Positions 52,069 to 61,250 of a stretch of DNA of 64,000 bases are shown piece by piece. This DNA comes from Rhodobacteraceae bacterium LMO-JJ12 (lineage in GTDB: Bacteria; Pseudomonadota; Alphaproteobacteria; Rhodobacterales; Rhodobacteraceae). The stretch is taken from positions 248,001 through 312,000 of the forward strand of contig JAKGBX010000003.1 in the NCBI GenBank assembly GCA_021555075.1. Reading direction: 5' to 3'. A model generated the notes under the pieces. The model saw only the letters and a program-made list of their open reading frames with translations, had not been told where the DNA came from and made no database searches. Made by a program: the position numbers and the translations under genes. Position 1 is the first letter of the stretch. Every line of letters begins with the position of its first letter.

Positions 52069-53367
52069 TTATTGCTGGGCAGTGTTCTTTCTGGCAGCCT
52101 GGGAATGTAGGCGCAATTCCGCAGATCGGGCGTGACCTTCCATTCCTTCGACCCGGCTGATCCGGGCAGTGCGCAGGGCCAACTCGTGCGAAGCGATCCC
52201 GTTGCAGCGCTGCCATGTCACCGTCTTGGTGAATTTGTGCACTGACAGGCCGCCAGTATAGCGCGCAGCGCCGCTGGTCGGGAGCACATGGTTTGGCCCC
52301 GATGTCTTGTCCCCGAAGGCCACAGTGGTTTCCTTGCCCAGAAACAGCGAGCCATAGGCCGAAAGCCGGCCCAGCCACCAGTCTAGGTCAGTGGCCTGCA
52401 CCTGCAAGTGTTCGGGGGCGTAACGGTCCGCGACCTCGGCAGCCTCTTCCCGGCTGTCACAGAGGATCACTTCGGCACGCTCGTCCCAGGCGATGCGGGC
52501 AGCGGCGGCGTTGGAGTCGGGCAGGCTGTCGATCAGTGCTGAGACGCGGTTGAGGACGCCTTCGGCCAAAGCGCTGTCGGTCGACACAAGCCACACGGGA
52601 CTGTCGATGCCGTGTTCGGCTTGGCTGACCAAGTCCCAGGCGACGATTTCGGCAGAGGCGGTGTGATCGGCAATGATCAGGGAATCTGTGGGGCCTGCAA
52701 ACATGTCGATACCCACTTCGCCAAAAAGCATTCGTTTGGCCTCGGCGACATAGCTGTTGCCGGGGCCAACAAGGATATCTGCTGGCTTACCGCCGAAAAA
52801 TCCCTTTGCCATTGCCATGATACCCTGCACACCTCCAAGGTTCAGGATCAGGTCGGCACCGCACAGGTCCATCGCAAAGACAATGGCGTCGGGGATGCCG
52901 ACGTTGGGACGTGTTGGCGATACGGCGGTGATGTGCTGCACGCCTGCGACCTTGGCCGTGGTAATCGTCATCAACGCGCTGGCGATGTGGCTATAGCGGC
53001 CGCCCGGCACGTAGCACCCTGCGCTCGACACCGGGATTTGCTTCTGACCGGCGATCAGGCCCGGCATTACTTCGATTTCGCATTCGCCCATCGTCGCCTT
53101 TTGCGCCTCTGCAAAGCGGCGGATATTGGCGTGGGCAAAGCGGATGTCTTCCTTGAGACTTTCGGGCACACGTTCACATGCAGCTTTGCGGGCGTCGTGC
53201 GACAGAGCGATCTCGCCGGTCCAGCCATCGAGTTTTTCGGCGTAATCGCGCACTGCCGCCTCGCCGTTGCGCTCGATATTGGCCAGCATGATGGCGACGA
53301 TATCGCGAATATCCTTGTTTTCGATTTCGGGGCGAGGATCGGCTGATTTCAGGTAAGTGATTGCCAT
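52069..53367 (-). CDS. HisD-family dehydrogenase, sulfopropanediol 3-dehydrogenase (HpsN)-like
   Basis: The 432-aa protein is a histidinol-dehydrogenase homologue. It has VSSAGCYVPGGRYSHIASAL, then LNLGGVQGIMAMAKGFFGGK and FAGPTDSLIIADHTA, and the zinc-site region DKTSGPNHVLPTSGAARYTG. The C-terminus GGLSVHKFTKTVTWQRCNG and ARISRVEGMEGHARSAE match the HpsN-like branch, which oxidises 2,3-dihydroxypropane-1-sulfonate to sulfolactate, more than biosynthetic HisD. No other his genes are near. It lies in an operon downstream of the CuyA-like and racemase genes, consistent with C3-sulfonate or related catabolism. Confidence 0.75.
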   Translation of the reverse strand: MAITYLKSADPRPEIENKDIRDIVAIMLANIERNGEAAVRDYAEKLDGWTGEIALSHDARKAACERVPESLKEDIRFAHANIRRFAEAQKATMGECEIEVMPGLIAGQKQIPVSSAGCYVPGGRYSHIASALMTITTAKVAGVQHITAVSPTRPNVGIPDAIVFAMDLCGADLILNLGGVQGIMAMAKGFFGGKPADILVGPGNSYVAEAKRMLFGEVGIDMFAGPTDSLIIADHTASAEIVAWDLVSQAEHGIDSPVWLVSTDSALAEGVLNRVSALIDSLPDSNAAAARIAWDERAEVILCDSREEAAEVADRYAPEHLQVQATDLDWWLGRLSAYGSLFLGKETTVAFGDKTSGPNHVLPTSGAARYTGGLSVHKFTKTVTWQRCNGIASHELALRTARISRVEGMEGHARSAELRLHSQAARKNTAQQ

Positions 53368-53370
53368 TTG

Positions 53371-54072
53371 TCACCTCGATTTCATTAGGGAGTGCGCATG
53401 TATCGCGTCGGCCAGCACGTCGATGGTGTCGATGATCGCAACGGCAGAGGACAGGTTGGGGGCGAGCAGCGAGAATTCGGAGCAGGCGACAAGGACAAGC
53501 GCCGCGCCTTTGTCCGCCAGTTCGTTTGCTGCGCTCGTCAGAGTGCGGTGTGCGTCGGGCGTGGCGCCGTTGGCCTTGATGTCGCGGATTGCACCAAGCA
53601 TCAGGTCGGCGTTTTCCGGCCAGAGAGCCGTGAGCCTTTGCCGTTCAAGGGCCTGGTCGAATATGCCGGCCAGTTGAACCGCCGGTGAAGCAAGAAAGCC
53701 GATGCTTGCGCCGCTTGGGAGGCATTGCGCGGCGCGGGCCACCGCGAGGTCGACCATGTTCAGGAGTGGAATGGAGACTGCCGCCTCGATCTGGCGCGCA
53801 TAGTGGTGGGCCGTGTTGCAAGGGATGCTAAGTGCTGTGGCCCCGGCGGTCTCGAGCCGCCGGGCCATATCGGACAAGACCGGCGCAGGATCGCTGCCGG
53901 TGCCTTCGATCAGATGTGCAATCCGCGAGGGCACCTGTGGGTTCATATCGATCAGGAGTGGAATGTGATCGGCGTCATCCCTTGCCTTTACCGTGGCCAA
54001 TACCCGTTGCTGCAGCAGGATGGTCGCCTCGGGGCCCATGCCCCCCAGAATGCCGACGACATTGCGGGTCAT
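53371..54072 (-). CDS. Aspartate/glutamate racemase family protein
   Basis: The start is the ATG at 54072, behind CGAGGT. The 233-aa product shows the two-Cys acid-base pair of PLP-independent racemases: Cys85 in LSIPCNTAHHYA and Cys197 in LVACSEFSLLAP, plus the N-terminal GILGGMGPEATILL. It may interconvert enantiomers of aspartate-like amino acids; with a CuyA-like lyase next door, cysteate is a possible substrate (inference). Its start overlaps a 39-codon frame, and its stop is three bases before the HpsN-like gene. Confidence 0.85.
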   Translation of the reverse strand: MTRNVVGILGGMGPEATILLQQRVLATVKARDDADHIPLLIDMNPQVPSRIAHLIEGTGSDPAPVLSDMARRLETAGATALSIPCNTAHHYARQIEAAVSIPLLNMVDLAVARAAQCLPSGASIGFLASPAVQLAGIFDQALERQRLTALWPENADLMLGAIRDIKANGATPDAHRTLTSAANELADKGAALVLVACSEFSLLAPNLSSAVAIIDTIDVLADAIHAHSLMKSR

Positions 54073-54188
54073 GGCGTGACCTCGCTGAACGTTGCAACGA
54101 TCAATTTGCAGACCAGCGCCCAGCCATCGTTGGACACACCTGACGACAGGCGCATGTCGAGGAGCGTGGGAACCACGACAACGTCCAT
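54069..54188 (-). CDS. Possible 39-residue protein between cuyA-like and racemase genes
   Basis: The ATG at 54188 lies two bases after the CuyA-like stop, and the frame runs 39 codons to a TGA that overlaps the racemase ATG (ATGA). The translation is MDVVVVPTLLDMRLSSGVSN, then DGWALVCKLIVATFSEVTP. This packing suggests translational coupling, but no ribosome-binding site or known family is evident. It could be a leader that couples translation or a chance frame. Confidence 0.4.
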   Translation of the reverse strand: MDVVVVPTLLDMRLSSGVSNDGWALVCKLIVATFSEVTP

Positions 54189-54190
54189 TC

Positions 54191-55204
54191 TTACAGCGTG
54201 ACCCAACGGTCGGCGTTATCGAAGGCGAAATCATAGCCGCCCAGAGCCGCCGCGCCACCGGTGTGCAGGAAGACAACCCGCTCGCCCTTGAACGCGCCCT
54301 TGCGCGCCAGATCAATCAGGCCGGCTGCGCCCTTGGCCGAATAGCAGGGATCCAGAAGGATGCCTTCAAGCTCGGCAAACATGCGGATCGCCTCGATACC
54401 ACTGTCGGTAGGCAGGCCATAGCCTTCGCCGACGTAGTCGGTGTTGGCCATCACGTCGTCGCGCTTGACCACTCCGGCGCAACTCAGCTTCTCGGCGGTC
54501 TTGCACGCCAGATCATAAACCATCTGTTCCTGTTTTGGCTGCGGCGCGCGGGTGCCGATGCCCAGTACGGGGATCTGCGCGTTCATCGCGCACATGCCGG
54601 TGACAAGGCCCGCTTGGGTGCCTGACGACCCGGTGGCATGCACCAGGCGGTCGATCTTGAGGCCTGCGTCATTTACCTGACCAAGCAGCTCGAAGGCGCA
54701 GTTCACATAGCCAAGCGCGCCGGTCGGGTTCGATCCGCCACCGGGGATGACATAGACGCGGCGCCCCTCGGCGCGCTTCTTTTCCGCCGCACGCTCCATT
54801 TCTGCGGGCATATCATGGCCGCCAGGAAATTTCTGGGTCGTTGCGCCATGCAGGTGATCCAACAGCACGTTGCCGTTGGTATTGTAATTGGCGTCGCCAT
54901 AGCCGGTGCGATCTTCAAGCAGGATATGACAATCGAGCCCCAGCTTGGCGGCATAGGCCGCTGTCTGGCGCCCGTGGTTTGTCTGGGTCGCGCCCTGGGT
55001 CATCACCATGTCGGCGCCTTGTTCAAGCGCCTCGGCCATCAGGAATTCCAGCTTGCGGGTCTTGTTGCCGCCGGTCGACATCCCGGTACAATCATCGCGC
55101 TTGATCCAGAGCTCAACGCCCAGTTCCTTGGACAGGCGCTTCATCGGCTCCAGCGGTGTGGGCAGATGGGCGAGGTGAACGCGCGGGAAACGGGAGAGGT
55201 GCAT
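54191..55204 (-). CDS. PLP-dependent L-cysteate sulfo-lyase / D-cysteine desulfhydrase family
   Basis: The 337-aa protein is of the ACC-deaminase/D-cysteine desulfhydrase fold. It has [20 protein letters not shown], then [20 protein letters not shown], where the Lys in GGNKTRKLE binds PLP. Other blocks are [20 protein letters not shown] and [20 protein letters not shown]. The sequence resembles CuyA, which splits L-cysteate into pyruvate, sulfite and ammonia. D-cysteine desulfhydrase is the main alternative. It heads an operon with racemase and HpsN-like genes, which favours the sulfonate reading. Confidence 0.8.
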   Translation of the reverse strand: MHLSRFPRVHLAHLPTPLEPMKRLSKELGVELWIKRDDCTGMSTGGNKTRKLEFLMAEALEQGADMVMTQGATQTNHGRQTAAYAAKLGLDCHILLEDRTGYGDANYNTNGNVLLDHLHGATTQKFPGGHDMPAEMERAAEKKRAEGRRVYVIPGGGSNPTGALGYVNCAFELLGQVNDAGLKIDRLVHATGSSGTQAGLVTGMCAMNAQIPVLGIGTRAPQPKQEQMVYDLACKTAEKLSCAGVVKRDDVMANTDYVGEGYGLPTDSGIEAIRMFAELEGILLDPCYSAKGAAGLIDLARKGAFKGERVVFLHTGGAAALGGYDFAFDNADRWVTL

Positions 55205-55410
55205 GGTAGGATCCTTGTGGTTATAGGGGCCGGGATGCGAGAGGCAGTACCGGCTGAGAGCCGGGTGCGACGCCGTGAAGGTGAAATGCCGAACTTAGGG
55301 ACATATGATAGAACCGAGGGGCTGGCGAAGCTACAGGCGATAGAGGCTTCGTCGAAGGCAGGGCAGTTTGTTCGACCGGCATGATGACCTCACTCCTCGT
55401 CATGGCGCGC

Positions 55411-57846
55411 TCATCCACGCATCCGGGTATAGGCGGGATCGTAAGGCGAGGGTTCGATCACTTCGACGCCGACCAGGTTACCATAGAAGTCCAGCTGCAT
55501 GGTTTTGCCTGGAGCGGCGTGTTCCGGATCGACGAAGGCATAAGCCAGATTGAGGGCAACCCGATGGCCCCAATCCCCCGAGGTTACGGTGCCGATCACC
55601 GTGTTACCCTGCATCAAGGAAGCACCGCTATGGGCGGGCGCGTGGGTGGCATCGACCTTGAGCGTTACCAGCTTCTTGCGCTGCCCCTCTTCACGGAGTT
55701 TCAGCAGGGCCTCCTTGCCGATGAAATCACCCTTCTCGGCCTTAACGAAACGGTCGAGAGAGGTCTCGAAAGGGTCGAATTCGGTGATGAGGTCGGCCTT
55801 CCAGTGCATGAAGCCTTTCTCCATCCGCATCGACTCAACCGCACGCGCCCCGAAAAGCTTGAGTCCATGCGTTTTGCCGGCCCTACGCAGCGCCAGATAG
55901 GCAGCGTAGAGCGAGGCATTGGGCACGTGGATTTCATAGGCCAATTCGCCCGAGAAGCTGACGCCGAGCACGGTGGCGGGCGCAAAGCCGATGTAGCATT
56001 CGCGAACGCTGAGCCAGGGAAAAGCCTCGCGCGACCAGTCGCCGCGCGAACAGGCCGCAAGCACGTCCCGAGCCTTGGGCCCCGCAAGAACCAAGATGGT
56101 CTGATCGTTGGTAAGACTGCGGATCGTGACGTCTTCGCCATCCTCAAGATGCGTTTGCAACCAATCCATGTCGTGGAATTCGCTCGCTGCGGCCGAGCCA
56201 TACCAAACACGTTCCGGTCCGCGGTCGCTGGCGGGCAGGTTGGCCACCGTCGCCTCGCCCTTGACCATGCCGTGATGGTTAAGCAGGTAGCCGAGCCCGA
56301 CGCGCCCGTTGCGCTTGGTCACGGCGCCGCAGAACATGCGGTCGAGAAACGTATGCCGGTCTGCGCCGGTGATTTCGAACCGGTTGAAGCCATTGACCTC
56401 GCAGAGGCCAACATTCTCCTGCACATTCCTGACCTCGGCGGCGACCACGTCGAAGGCTTCGTCGAAATTGAAGCTGAGCGTGGGGTGAAAATCGGGAGTG
56501 GGCTTGATGTATTCGACGCGCTCCCATCCGTTCACGACTGTGAATTCCGCCCCTTCGGCGGCAAGGATGGGCGTGAGCGGCGTGGTTTTGGCCGGACGGC
56601 CCGCTGGGCGGTGTTCGTGTGGGAAGTGGAAGCGGAACTCGTTTTGATAGTCCTCGATTGCCTTGAGCGCAGTCAGTTCGACATTGGCGTGACCCGTAAA
56701 GCGGCGCGGGTCGATCACCCAGGTGTCAAAGCACGCTTCGCCATGCACGATTTGTTGCGCAAGAAGCCAGCCATGCCCGCCGCCTTCGCCCAATCCCGCG
56801 CGCAGACCGATGATACAGAAAGCGTTGCACTTGCCGGGAATCGGGCCGACCAGCGGCGCGCCGTCAATGGTATAGGTGATCGGGCCATTGACGATGGTGT
56901 GGATGCCCACCTCCATTAGCGCGGGCATCCGCTCGAAGGCGCCTTCCAACACGTCGGTGACACGATCGAGATCGTCGGGGCACAGGGCATTGACGAATTT
57001 TGGGTCGATCCCGTCCATGCCCCAGGTCTTGCAGTCTTGCTCATAAAAACCGACCAGAAGGCCGTTCTTTTCCTGACGGCAGTAATAGTCCGAGATCGGA
57101 CAGCGCAAGAGCGGCATTCGATGGCCCGCCTCCTTGATCGCCGGAATTTCCTCGGTGAGGAAATATTGATGTTCCATCGAGGCGACGGGATGATGCACAC
57201 CCATCATCGCGCCCACCTCGTTCACCCGGTAGCCGCAGGCATTCACCACGATATCGCAATCGATGTCGCCATGTACGGTGTGAACGGTCCAGGTGTCGTC
57301 CTTGTACTGGGTCAGCGCGGTTACCGGTGTGTTACGATAGACTTCGGCTCCAGCTCTGCGGGCGCGACGCGCCAGCGCCTGGCAAAGCTGCGCGGGGTCG
57401 ATATCGCCATCGAGAGGATCCCATAGCCCGCCCAAGAGATTATCGGTTGAGATCAGCGGGTGACGATGGGCGCATTCCTCGGCATCAATCACCTCAAGAT
57501 GCACATCCATCCCGCGCGCCATCGAGGCAAAGTGGCGGTACCCCTGCATCTGCGCTTCGGTATTGGCCAACCGGATGCCACCATCGCCGTGGTGGTAATT
57601 GATCGGGTATTCCGGGTCGTCCGCCAGTTCCTTGTAGAGATTGATCGAATGCGTCTTGAGCCCCACCATTGTCTGGTTGCCGCCGAAATTCGTCACCTGG
57701 GCGGCTGAATGCCAAGTGGTGCCCGAGGTCAGCTCGTTGCGCTCGACCAGAACGACATCGCTCCAGCCTTCCTGTGTGAGGTGATAAAGCGTCGAGCAAC
57801 CGGCAATGCCGCCGCCGATGACAACAACTTTGGTGCGCGATTTCAT
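55411..57846 (-). CDS. FAD-dependent dimethylglycine/sarcosine dehydrogenase-like protein with GcvT domain
   Basis: The ATG at 57846 follows GGAGACC. The 811-aa protein has an N-terminal DAO-type FAD domain (VVVIGGGIAGCSTLYHL; SGTTWHSAAQV with His46 at the usual covalent-flavin position) and a C-terminal GcvT-type tetrahydrofolate domain (LRRAGKTHGLKLFGARAVES, MRMEKGFMHWKADL, KKLVTLKVDATHAPAHSGAS). This layout oxidatively demethylates N-methyl amino acids, passing C1 to folate. It could act on glycine-betaine derivatives or N-methyltaurine-like substrates. It is 206 bases upstream of the CuyA-like operon on the same strand. Confidence 0.88.
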   Translation of the reverse strand: MKSRTKVVVIGGGIAGCSTLYHLTQEGWSDVVLVERNELTSGTTWHSAAQVTNFGGNQTMVGLKTHSINLYKELADDPEYPINYHHGDGGIRLANTEAQMQGYRHFASMARGMDVHLEVIDAEECAHRHPLISTDNLLGGLWDPLDGDIDPAQLCQALARRARRAGAEVYRNTPVTALTQYKDDTWTVHTVHGDIDCDIVVNACGYRVNEVGAMMGVHHPVASMEHQYFLTEEIPAIKEAGHRMPLLRCPISDYYCRQEKNGLLVGFYEQDCKTWGMDGIDPKFVNALCPDDLDRVTDVLEGAFERMPALMEVGIHTIVNGPITYTIDGAPLVGPIPGKCNAFCIIGLRAGLGEGGGHGWLLAQQIVHGEACFDTWVIDPRRFTGHANVELTALKAIEDYQNEFRFHFPHEHRPAGRPAKTTPLTPILAAEGAEFTVVNGWERVEYIKPTPDFHPTLSFNFDEAFDVVAAEVRNVQENVGLCEVNGFNRFEITGADRHTFLDRMFCGAVTKRNGRVGLGYLLNHHGMVKGEATVANLPASDRGPERVWYGSAAASEFHDMDWLQTHLEDGEDVTIRSLTNDQTILVLAGPKARDVLAACSRGDWSREAFPWLSVRECYIGFAPATVLGVSFSGELAYEIHVPNASLYAAYLALRRAGKTHGLKLFGARAVESMRMEKGFMHWKADLITEFDPFETSLDRFVKAEKGDFIGKEALLKLREEGQRKKLVTLKVDATHAPAHSGASLMQGNTVIGTVTSGDWGHRVALNLAYAFVDPEHAAPGKTMQLDFYGNLVGVEVIEPSPYDPAYTRMRG

Positions 57847-58060
57847 TGAATTGGTCTCCAGCAAGCATCAATGATGATAGGGTCGCGCATTGCCGTTTAT
57901 CGCAATCTCGCAGTTAGTGTTCAGAAAAAATCACATGTTACATATCAATAACTCTTACAAACCGGGTCATGTCGTATCCTGATCGCCGAATGCCCTGGCC
58001 CCCATTCGCGCGCGCAAAGCAGCTGGGCCAATTCCCGACAGATATCGGGGCGCTAAGACT

Positions 58061-59035
58061 TCAGGTGATAAGCTTGAAGCTTTCCGCAAGCCACGGGTAG
58101 CTCTGATGGATCGGAGCAATTGCGTGCGTGCTCACCAGGGTGCGCACCTTGTCATCGACGAGTTCGAACAACGACCGGGAACAATCGGGTGTCTTGATGA
58201 GCGCCAGCGTGCGACCAAAGTCTTTTTTCGGAAAACGGTGCATCCGAAGCGAGGTCTGAAACCTTTTGGCGCGCGAAAACAGCAGTGGGGTGGAAATCGT
58301 CCAACCGGCCCCTGCGGCCACCATCGCCATCAATGTCTGGTTGTTCGCGCATTCAAACCTGTGCGGCGCAGAAATGCCCGAGCGACCTAGGTGGGATTCG
58401 ATCTGACGGGCGATGACCAGATTGCTGGAGAATCGCAGAAACGGGAGTTTCGCTCGTCCTTCCATGATATCCGGTATCGATTGCGCGAAGTTCAACGGAA
58501 GAACCAGAACATATGGATCATGCAGCAACGGACGATCTTGCAGGTCGCGAAACTGCTCGCTTGGGATACTGGCGATACCAAGATCCAGTTGACGGTTGCG
58601 CAGCATCTCGATGATCGTGTGGCTGGAATCCGTGTGGTACAAAAAATCGCATAGCGGCCTGTTTCTGGACAAGTATACGGCCAGTTCGGGTATGATATCG
58701 CTGTCAAAATCCTCGATCGTGCCGAGCCTCAGATAGCTCGCTTCGGAAATGCTGTCGGCAGAAGCTTCTGCCACGGCTTTGCGTATGGAATACAGGGCAT
58801 CTTCGATGTTTCGCAGAAATACCTGCCCCTTCTTGGTTGGCACCATCGGCCTGCGGGAATGGTTGAACAGTTCGACCCCCAGGTGGTCTTCAAGATTGCG
58901 AAGATGATGTGAAACGGTACTGACGGTGAGACCGGTCTCTTGAGCGGCTGCTTGTAAGGAGCCTTTTTGCGCGCAGATCTGGAACAGTTCCAACCACTTC
59001 AGACTCAGATCTTTGCGGGCGGATTTTTGTGGCAT
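58061..59035 (-). CDS. LysR-family transcriptional regulator
   Basis: The 324-aa protein has the LysR N-terminal helix-turn-helix (LFQICAQKGSLQAAAQETGL, then TVSTVSHHLRNLEDHLGVEL and FNHSRRPMVPTKKGQVFLRN) and the C-terminal co-inducer domain (LRLGTIEDFDSDIIPELAVY onward). It lies between the FAD-GcvT gene (same strand) and the TauABC importer (opposite strand), so it may control both. Dyad sequences in the 329-base divergent region fit a LysR operator. Confidence 0.9.
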   Translation of the reverse strand: MPQKSARKDLSLKWLELFQICAQKGSLQAAAQETGLTVSTVSHHLRNLEDHLGVELFNHSRRPMVPTKKGQVFLRNIEDALYSIRKAVAEASADSISEASYLRLGTIEDFDSDIIPELAVYLSRNRPLCDFLYHTDSSHTIIEMLRNRQLDLGIASIPSEQFRDLQDRPLLHDPYVLVLPLNFAQSIPDIMEGRAKLPFLRFSSNLVIARQIESHLGRSGISAPHRFECANNQTLMAMVAAGAGWTISTPLLFSRAKRFQTSLRMHRFPKKDFGRTLALIKTPDCSRSLFELVDDKVRTLVSTHAIAPIHQSYPWLAESFKLIT

Positions 59036-59070
59036 GAGGGCGGTCCTGATGTCCTTCGAAGTTGTCGCAT

Positions 59071-59099
59071 TTCTCGCAACTCATGAGAATAATGATCTC
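59071..59099. promoter_or_regulatory. Putative LysR operator in the lysR/tau intergenic region
   Basis: TTCTC (59071-59075) and GAGAA (59085-59089) form an inverted repeat with nine bases between and contain T-N11-A, the LysR-type box. An overlapping dyad, GAGA (59085-59088) with TCTC (59096-59099), follows. The site is 36 bases before the LysR start and 276 bases before the binding-protein gene. The assignment is by pattern alone. Confidence 0.5.
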
Positions 59100-59364
59100 A
59101 AAAACTCGAAATTGAAAGAATTGCGTCTAACAGATCCGAAAACTGTGGAAGCCTTCCAGCCCAGAGTGCACCGCGCATGAACCGCAATCGAAAGGACACC
59201 GCAACAGGCCAAGATGTGCTATCACATTCAGGGAAGTCTGAAAACCGCGATAAAGAGGAGACTCTCCTGGGGCACCTGGCACGCTGTTGATACTGGGCCA
59301 ACTGAACATAACAGCCAAACTGCCAGCAAGGTAGACGGCTCAACAAATCCAAAGGGAGTAAACT

Positions 59365-60369
59365 ATGAAATCGAAAACCAGAAATGCAATGATTGCCGCG
59401 CTATCGGCAGGGGCCACGCTGTTTGGCGCGTCTCAGGCTATGTCCGAAGAAATCACCGTTGCGTATTTTCTTGAATGGCCAATGCCATTTGAATACGCCA
59501 AACAGATGGGCACCTACGAAGAAGCCCTCGGCGTCGACATCAACTGGGTTAGTTTCGAAAGCGGCGTCAAAATGTCGGCCGCAATGGCGTCCGGCGACGT
59601 TCATCTGTCCGTCAGCCAAGGTGTGCCGCCCTTTGTCGTGGCAACTTCGGCCGGTCAGGATCTGCAAATTCTCGACGTGGCGGTATCTTATGCCGACAAC
59701 GACAACTGCGTCGTGCGGTCCGAGCTTGAGATCGACAAAACCAACGCCGGAGAGCTTGCGGGCAAAAAAGTCGCGGTTCCGCTCGGCACTGCCGCGCACT
59801 ACGGCTTTCTCAAGCAGATGAGCCATTTCGGCGTTGATGTTGCCACTATGGATGTGGTCGACATGGACCCGCCCGATGGCGCGGCGGCAATCGCGCAAGG
59901 TGCGGTCGACATGTTCTGCGGCTGGGGTGGTTCGCTGCGCCGTGCGCTTGAACATGGCAACATCCTGATCACCGGTGCCGAGAAAACCGAACTCGGTATT
60001 CTCGTTTTCGATGCGACGACAGGACCGGCTGGCTGGGTGGCCGAGAACGGCGACATGGTGAGCAAGTTCCTTAAAGTGACGGCAGACGCAAACGCGATGT
60101 GGGCCGATCCGGCCAACCATGCCGAAATGCTGCCGCATATCGCCAAAGATGCCGGCATGGACGAGACTGCGACCATGGAAACAATGTCGACCTTCAACTT
60201 CCCGACCGTCGAAGAGCAACTGGGCGCCACTTGGCTGGGTGGCAATGCACAGAACTTCATGAAAGGCGTCGCAGACGTTTTTGTTGAAGCCGGGTCTATC
60301 GATAGTGCTCTTGCAACTTACGAGAACGCTGTGAACACGGGTCCGTTGTCTGCTGTCGGCGGCATGTAA
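59365..60369 (+). CDS. TauA-type ABC substrate-binding protein
   Basis: The ATG lies behind AAAGGGAG. The 334-aa product has a signal peptide (MKSKTRNAMIAALSAGATLF, cleaved near AMSEE) and the TauA/SsuA/nitrate-type binding fold: EITVAYFLEWPMPFEYAKQM, VDINWVSFESGVKMSAAMAS, and AGKKVAVPLGTAAHYGFLKQ. The MAxGDVHLSxSQG block is characteristic of TauA-like proteins. The ligand could be taurine or another small organosulfonate. It is followed by a stable hairpin that may protect this message relative to the downstream genes. Confidence 0.88.
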   Translation: MKSKTRNAMIAALSAGATLFGASQAMSEEITVAYFLEWPMPFEYAKQMGTYEEALGVDINWVSFESGVKMSAAMASGDVHLSVSQGVPPFVVATSAGQDLQILDVAVSYADNDNCVVRSELEIDKTNAGELAGKKVAVPLGTAAHYGFLKQMSHFGVDVATMDVVDMDPPDGAAAIAQGAVDMFCGWGGSLRRALEHGNILITGAEKTELGILVFDATTGPAGWVAENGDMVSKFLKVTADANAMWADPANHAEMLPHIAKDAGMDETATMETMSTFNFPTVEEQLGATWLGGNAQNFMKGVADVFVEAGSIDSALATYENAVNTGPLSAVGGM

Positions 60370-60382
60370 GTAGCCCTATTGG

Positions 60383-60416
60383 CGATGGCACAAGTTGGTT
60401 TAAGCTTGTGCCATCG
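60383..60416 (+). terminator. Strong hairpin between binding-protein and ATPase genes
   Basis: CGATGGCACAAG (60383-60394) and CTTGTGCCATCG (60405-60416) pair perfectly (12 bp) across a 10-base loop. Only a short TTCC follows. Its position 13 bases after the binding-protein stop fits a partial terminator or RNA stabiliser, a common way to make more binding protein than transporter. Confidence 0.7.
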
Positions 60417-60443
60417 TTCCTTACGAGCAGCTCCGGAGGCCTC

Positions 60444-61250
60444 ATGTCCACGCTTTCAATCGAAAATATTTCAATGCGGTTTGACCTTCCGAACGGCTCT
60501 CACGTACAGGCACTTAAAGACGTGTCGTTGGAACTCAATACCGGCGAACTTCTTAGCGTGTTGGGTCCGTCCGGTTGTGGCAAGACAACGTTGTTGAATA
60601 TCGTCGCCGGTTTTCTTGCGCCGACCGAAGGTCAGATCATACTGAACGGGCACACGGTTATCGGCCCCGACGCTGAACGTGGCATGGTGTTCCAGCAAGG
60701 TGCATTGTTCGAATGGATGGACGTCCGGGGAAATGTCAGCTTTGGGCCGCGTATGAAGGGCCAGAAAGAGGCCCAATGGGGCGCACATGTGGATCACTTG
60801 CTTGATGTCACTGGATTGGGTGATTTCAAGGATAAGGCAATCTATGAACTGTCCGGTGGTATGCAACAGCGCGTGGCTTTGGCCCGCTGCCTTGCCAACG
60901 ATCCCGATGTGATCTTGATGGACGAACCGCTTGGCGCGCTAGATGCGTTGACGCGAGAGAAGATGCAGGGGCTTGTTCTCAAACTCTGGAAAGAAACCGG
61001 GAAAACCATCATCCTCATCACCCACTCGGTTGAAGAGGCTATTTTGCTCGGGGAACGTCTGTTGGTCATGGCGCCTCGCCCCGGACGCATTCACAAGGAA
61101 TACAACCTACCTTTTGCCGACATGGGGGTTGATGCAGATCTGCGCGAAGTCAAACAAGCAAAGGGCTATGCCGAAACACGCGAAGAAATCCTCGAAATGA
61201 TCTGGGACATGGAGGAAGAAATCATGGGCCGCACGGGGGACACACAATGA
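60444..61250 (+). CDS. TauB-type ABC ATPase
   Basis: The ATG at 60444 follows GGAGG. The 268-aa ATPase has Walker A GPSGCGKTTLLNIVA, signature LSGGMQQRVALARCL, Walker B VILMDEPLGALDAL and the H-loop ITHSVEEA. It is of the nitrate/sulfonate/taurine (TauB/SsuB) group; a C-terminal segment YNLPFADMGVDADLREVKQA extends past the core. Its stop overlaps the permease start (ATGA). Confidence 0.9.
   Translation: MSTLSIENISMRFDLPNGSHVQALKDVSLELNTGELLSVLGPSGCGKTTLLNIVAGFLAPTEGQIILNGHTVIGPDAERGMVFQQGALFEWMDVRGNVSFGPRMKGQKEAQWGAHVDHLLDVTGLGDFKDKAIYELSGGMQQRVALARCLANDPDVILMDEPLGALDALTREKMQGLVLKLWKETGKTIILITHSVEEAILLGERLLVMAPRPGRIHKEYNLPFADMGVDADLREVKQAKGYAETREEILEMIWDMEEEIMGRTGDTQ

Noticed and set aside
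52612-53346. Plus-strand frame opposite the HpsN-like gene
   Set aside because: Shadow of a strongly conserved gene; His/Asp-rich content comes from reverse reading and not from a metal protein.
55205-55410. Riboswitch upstream of the CuyA-like gene
   Set aside because: A small CGGCT/AGCCG hairpin is present, but no conserved riboswitch core could be matched.
55381-56919. Open frame of about 512 codons on the plus strand
   Set aside because: It is antisense to the well-supported FAD-GcvT dehydrogenase, has no recognisable motif, and its composition is that of a shadow frame.
57847-58060. Glycine riboswitch before the FAD-GcvT gene
   Set aside because: The region is A/T-rich and lacks the tandem glycine-aptamer signatures; it looks like an ordinary promoter region.
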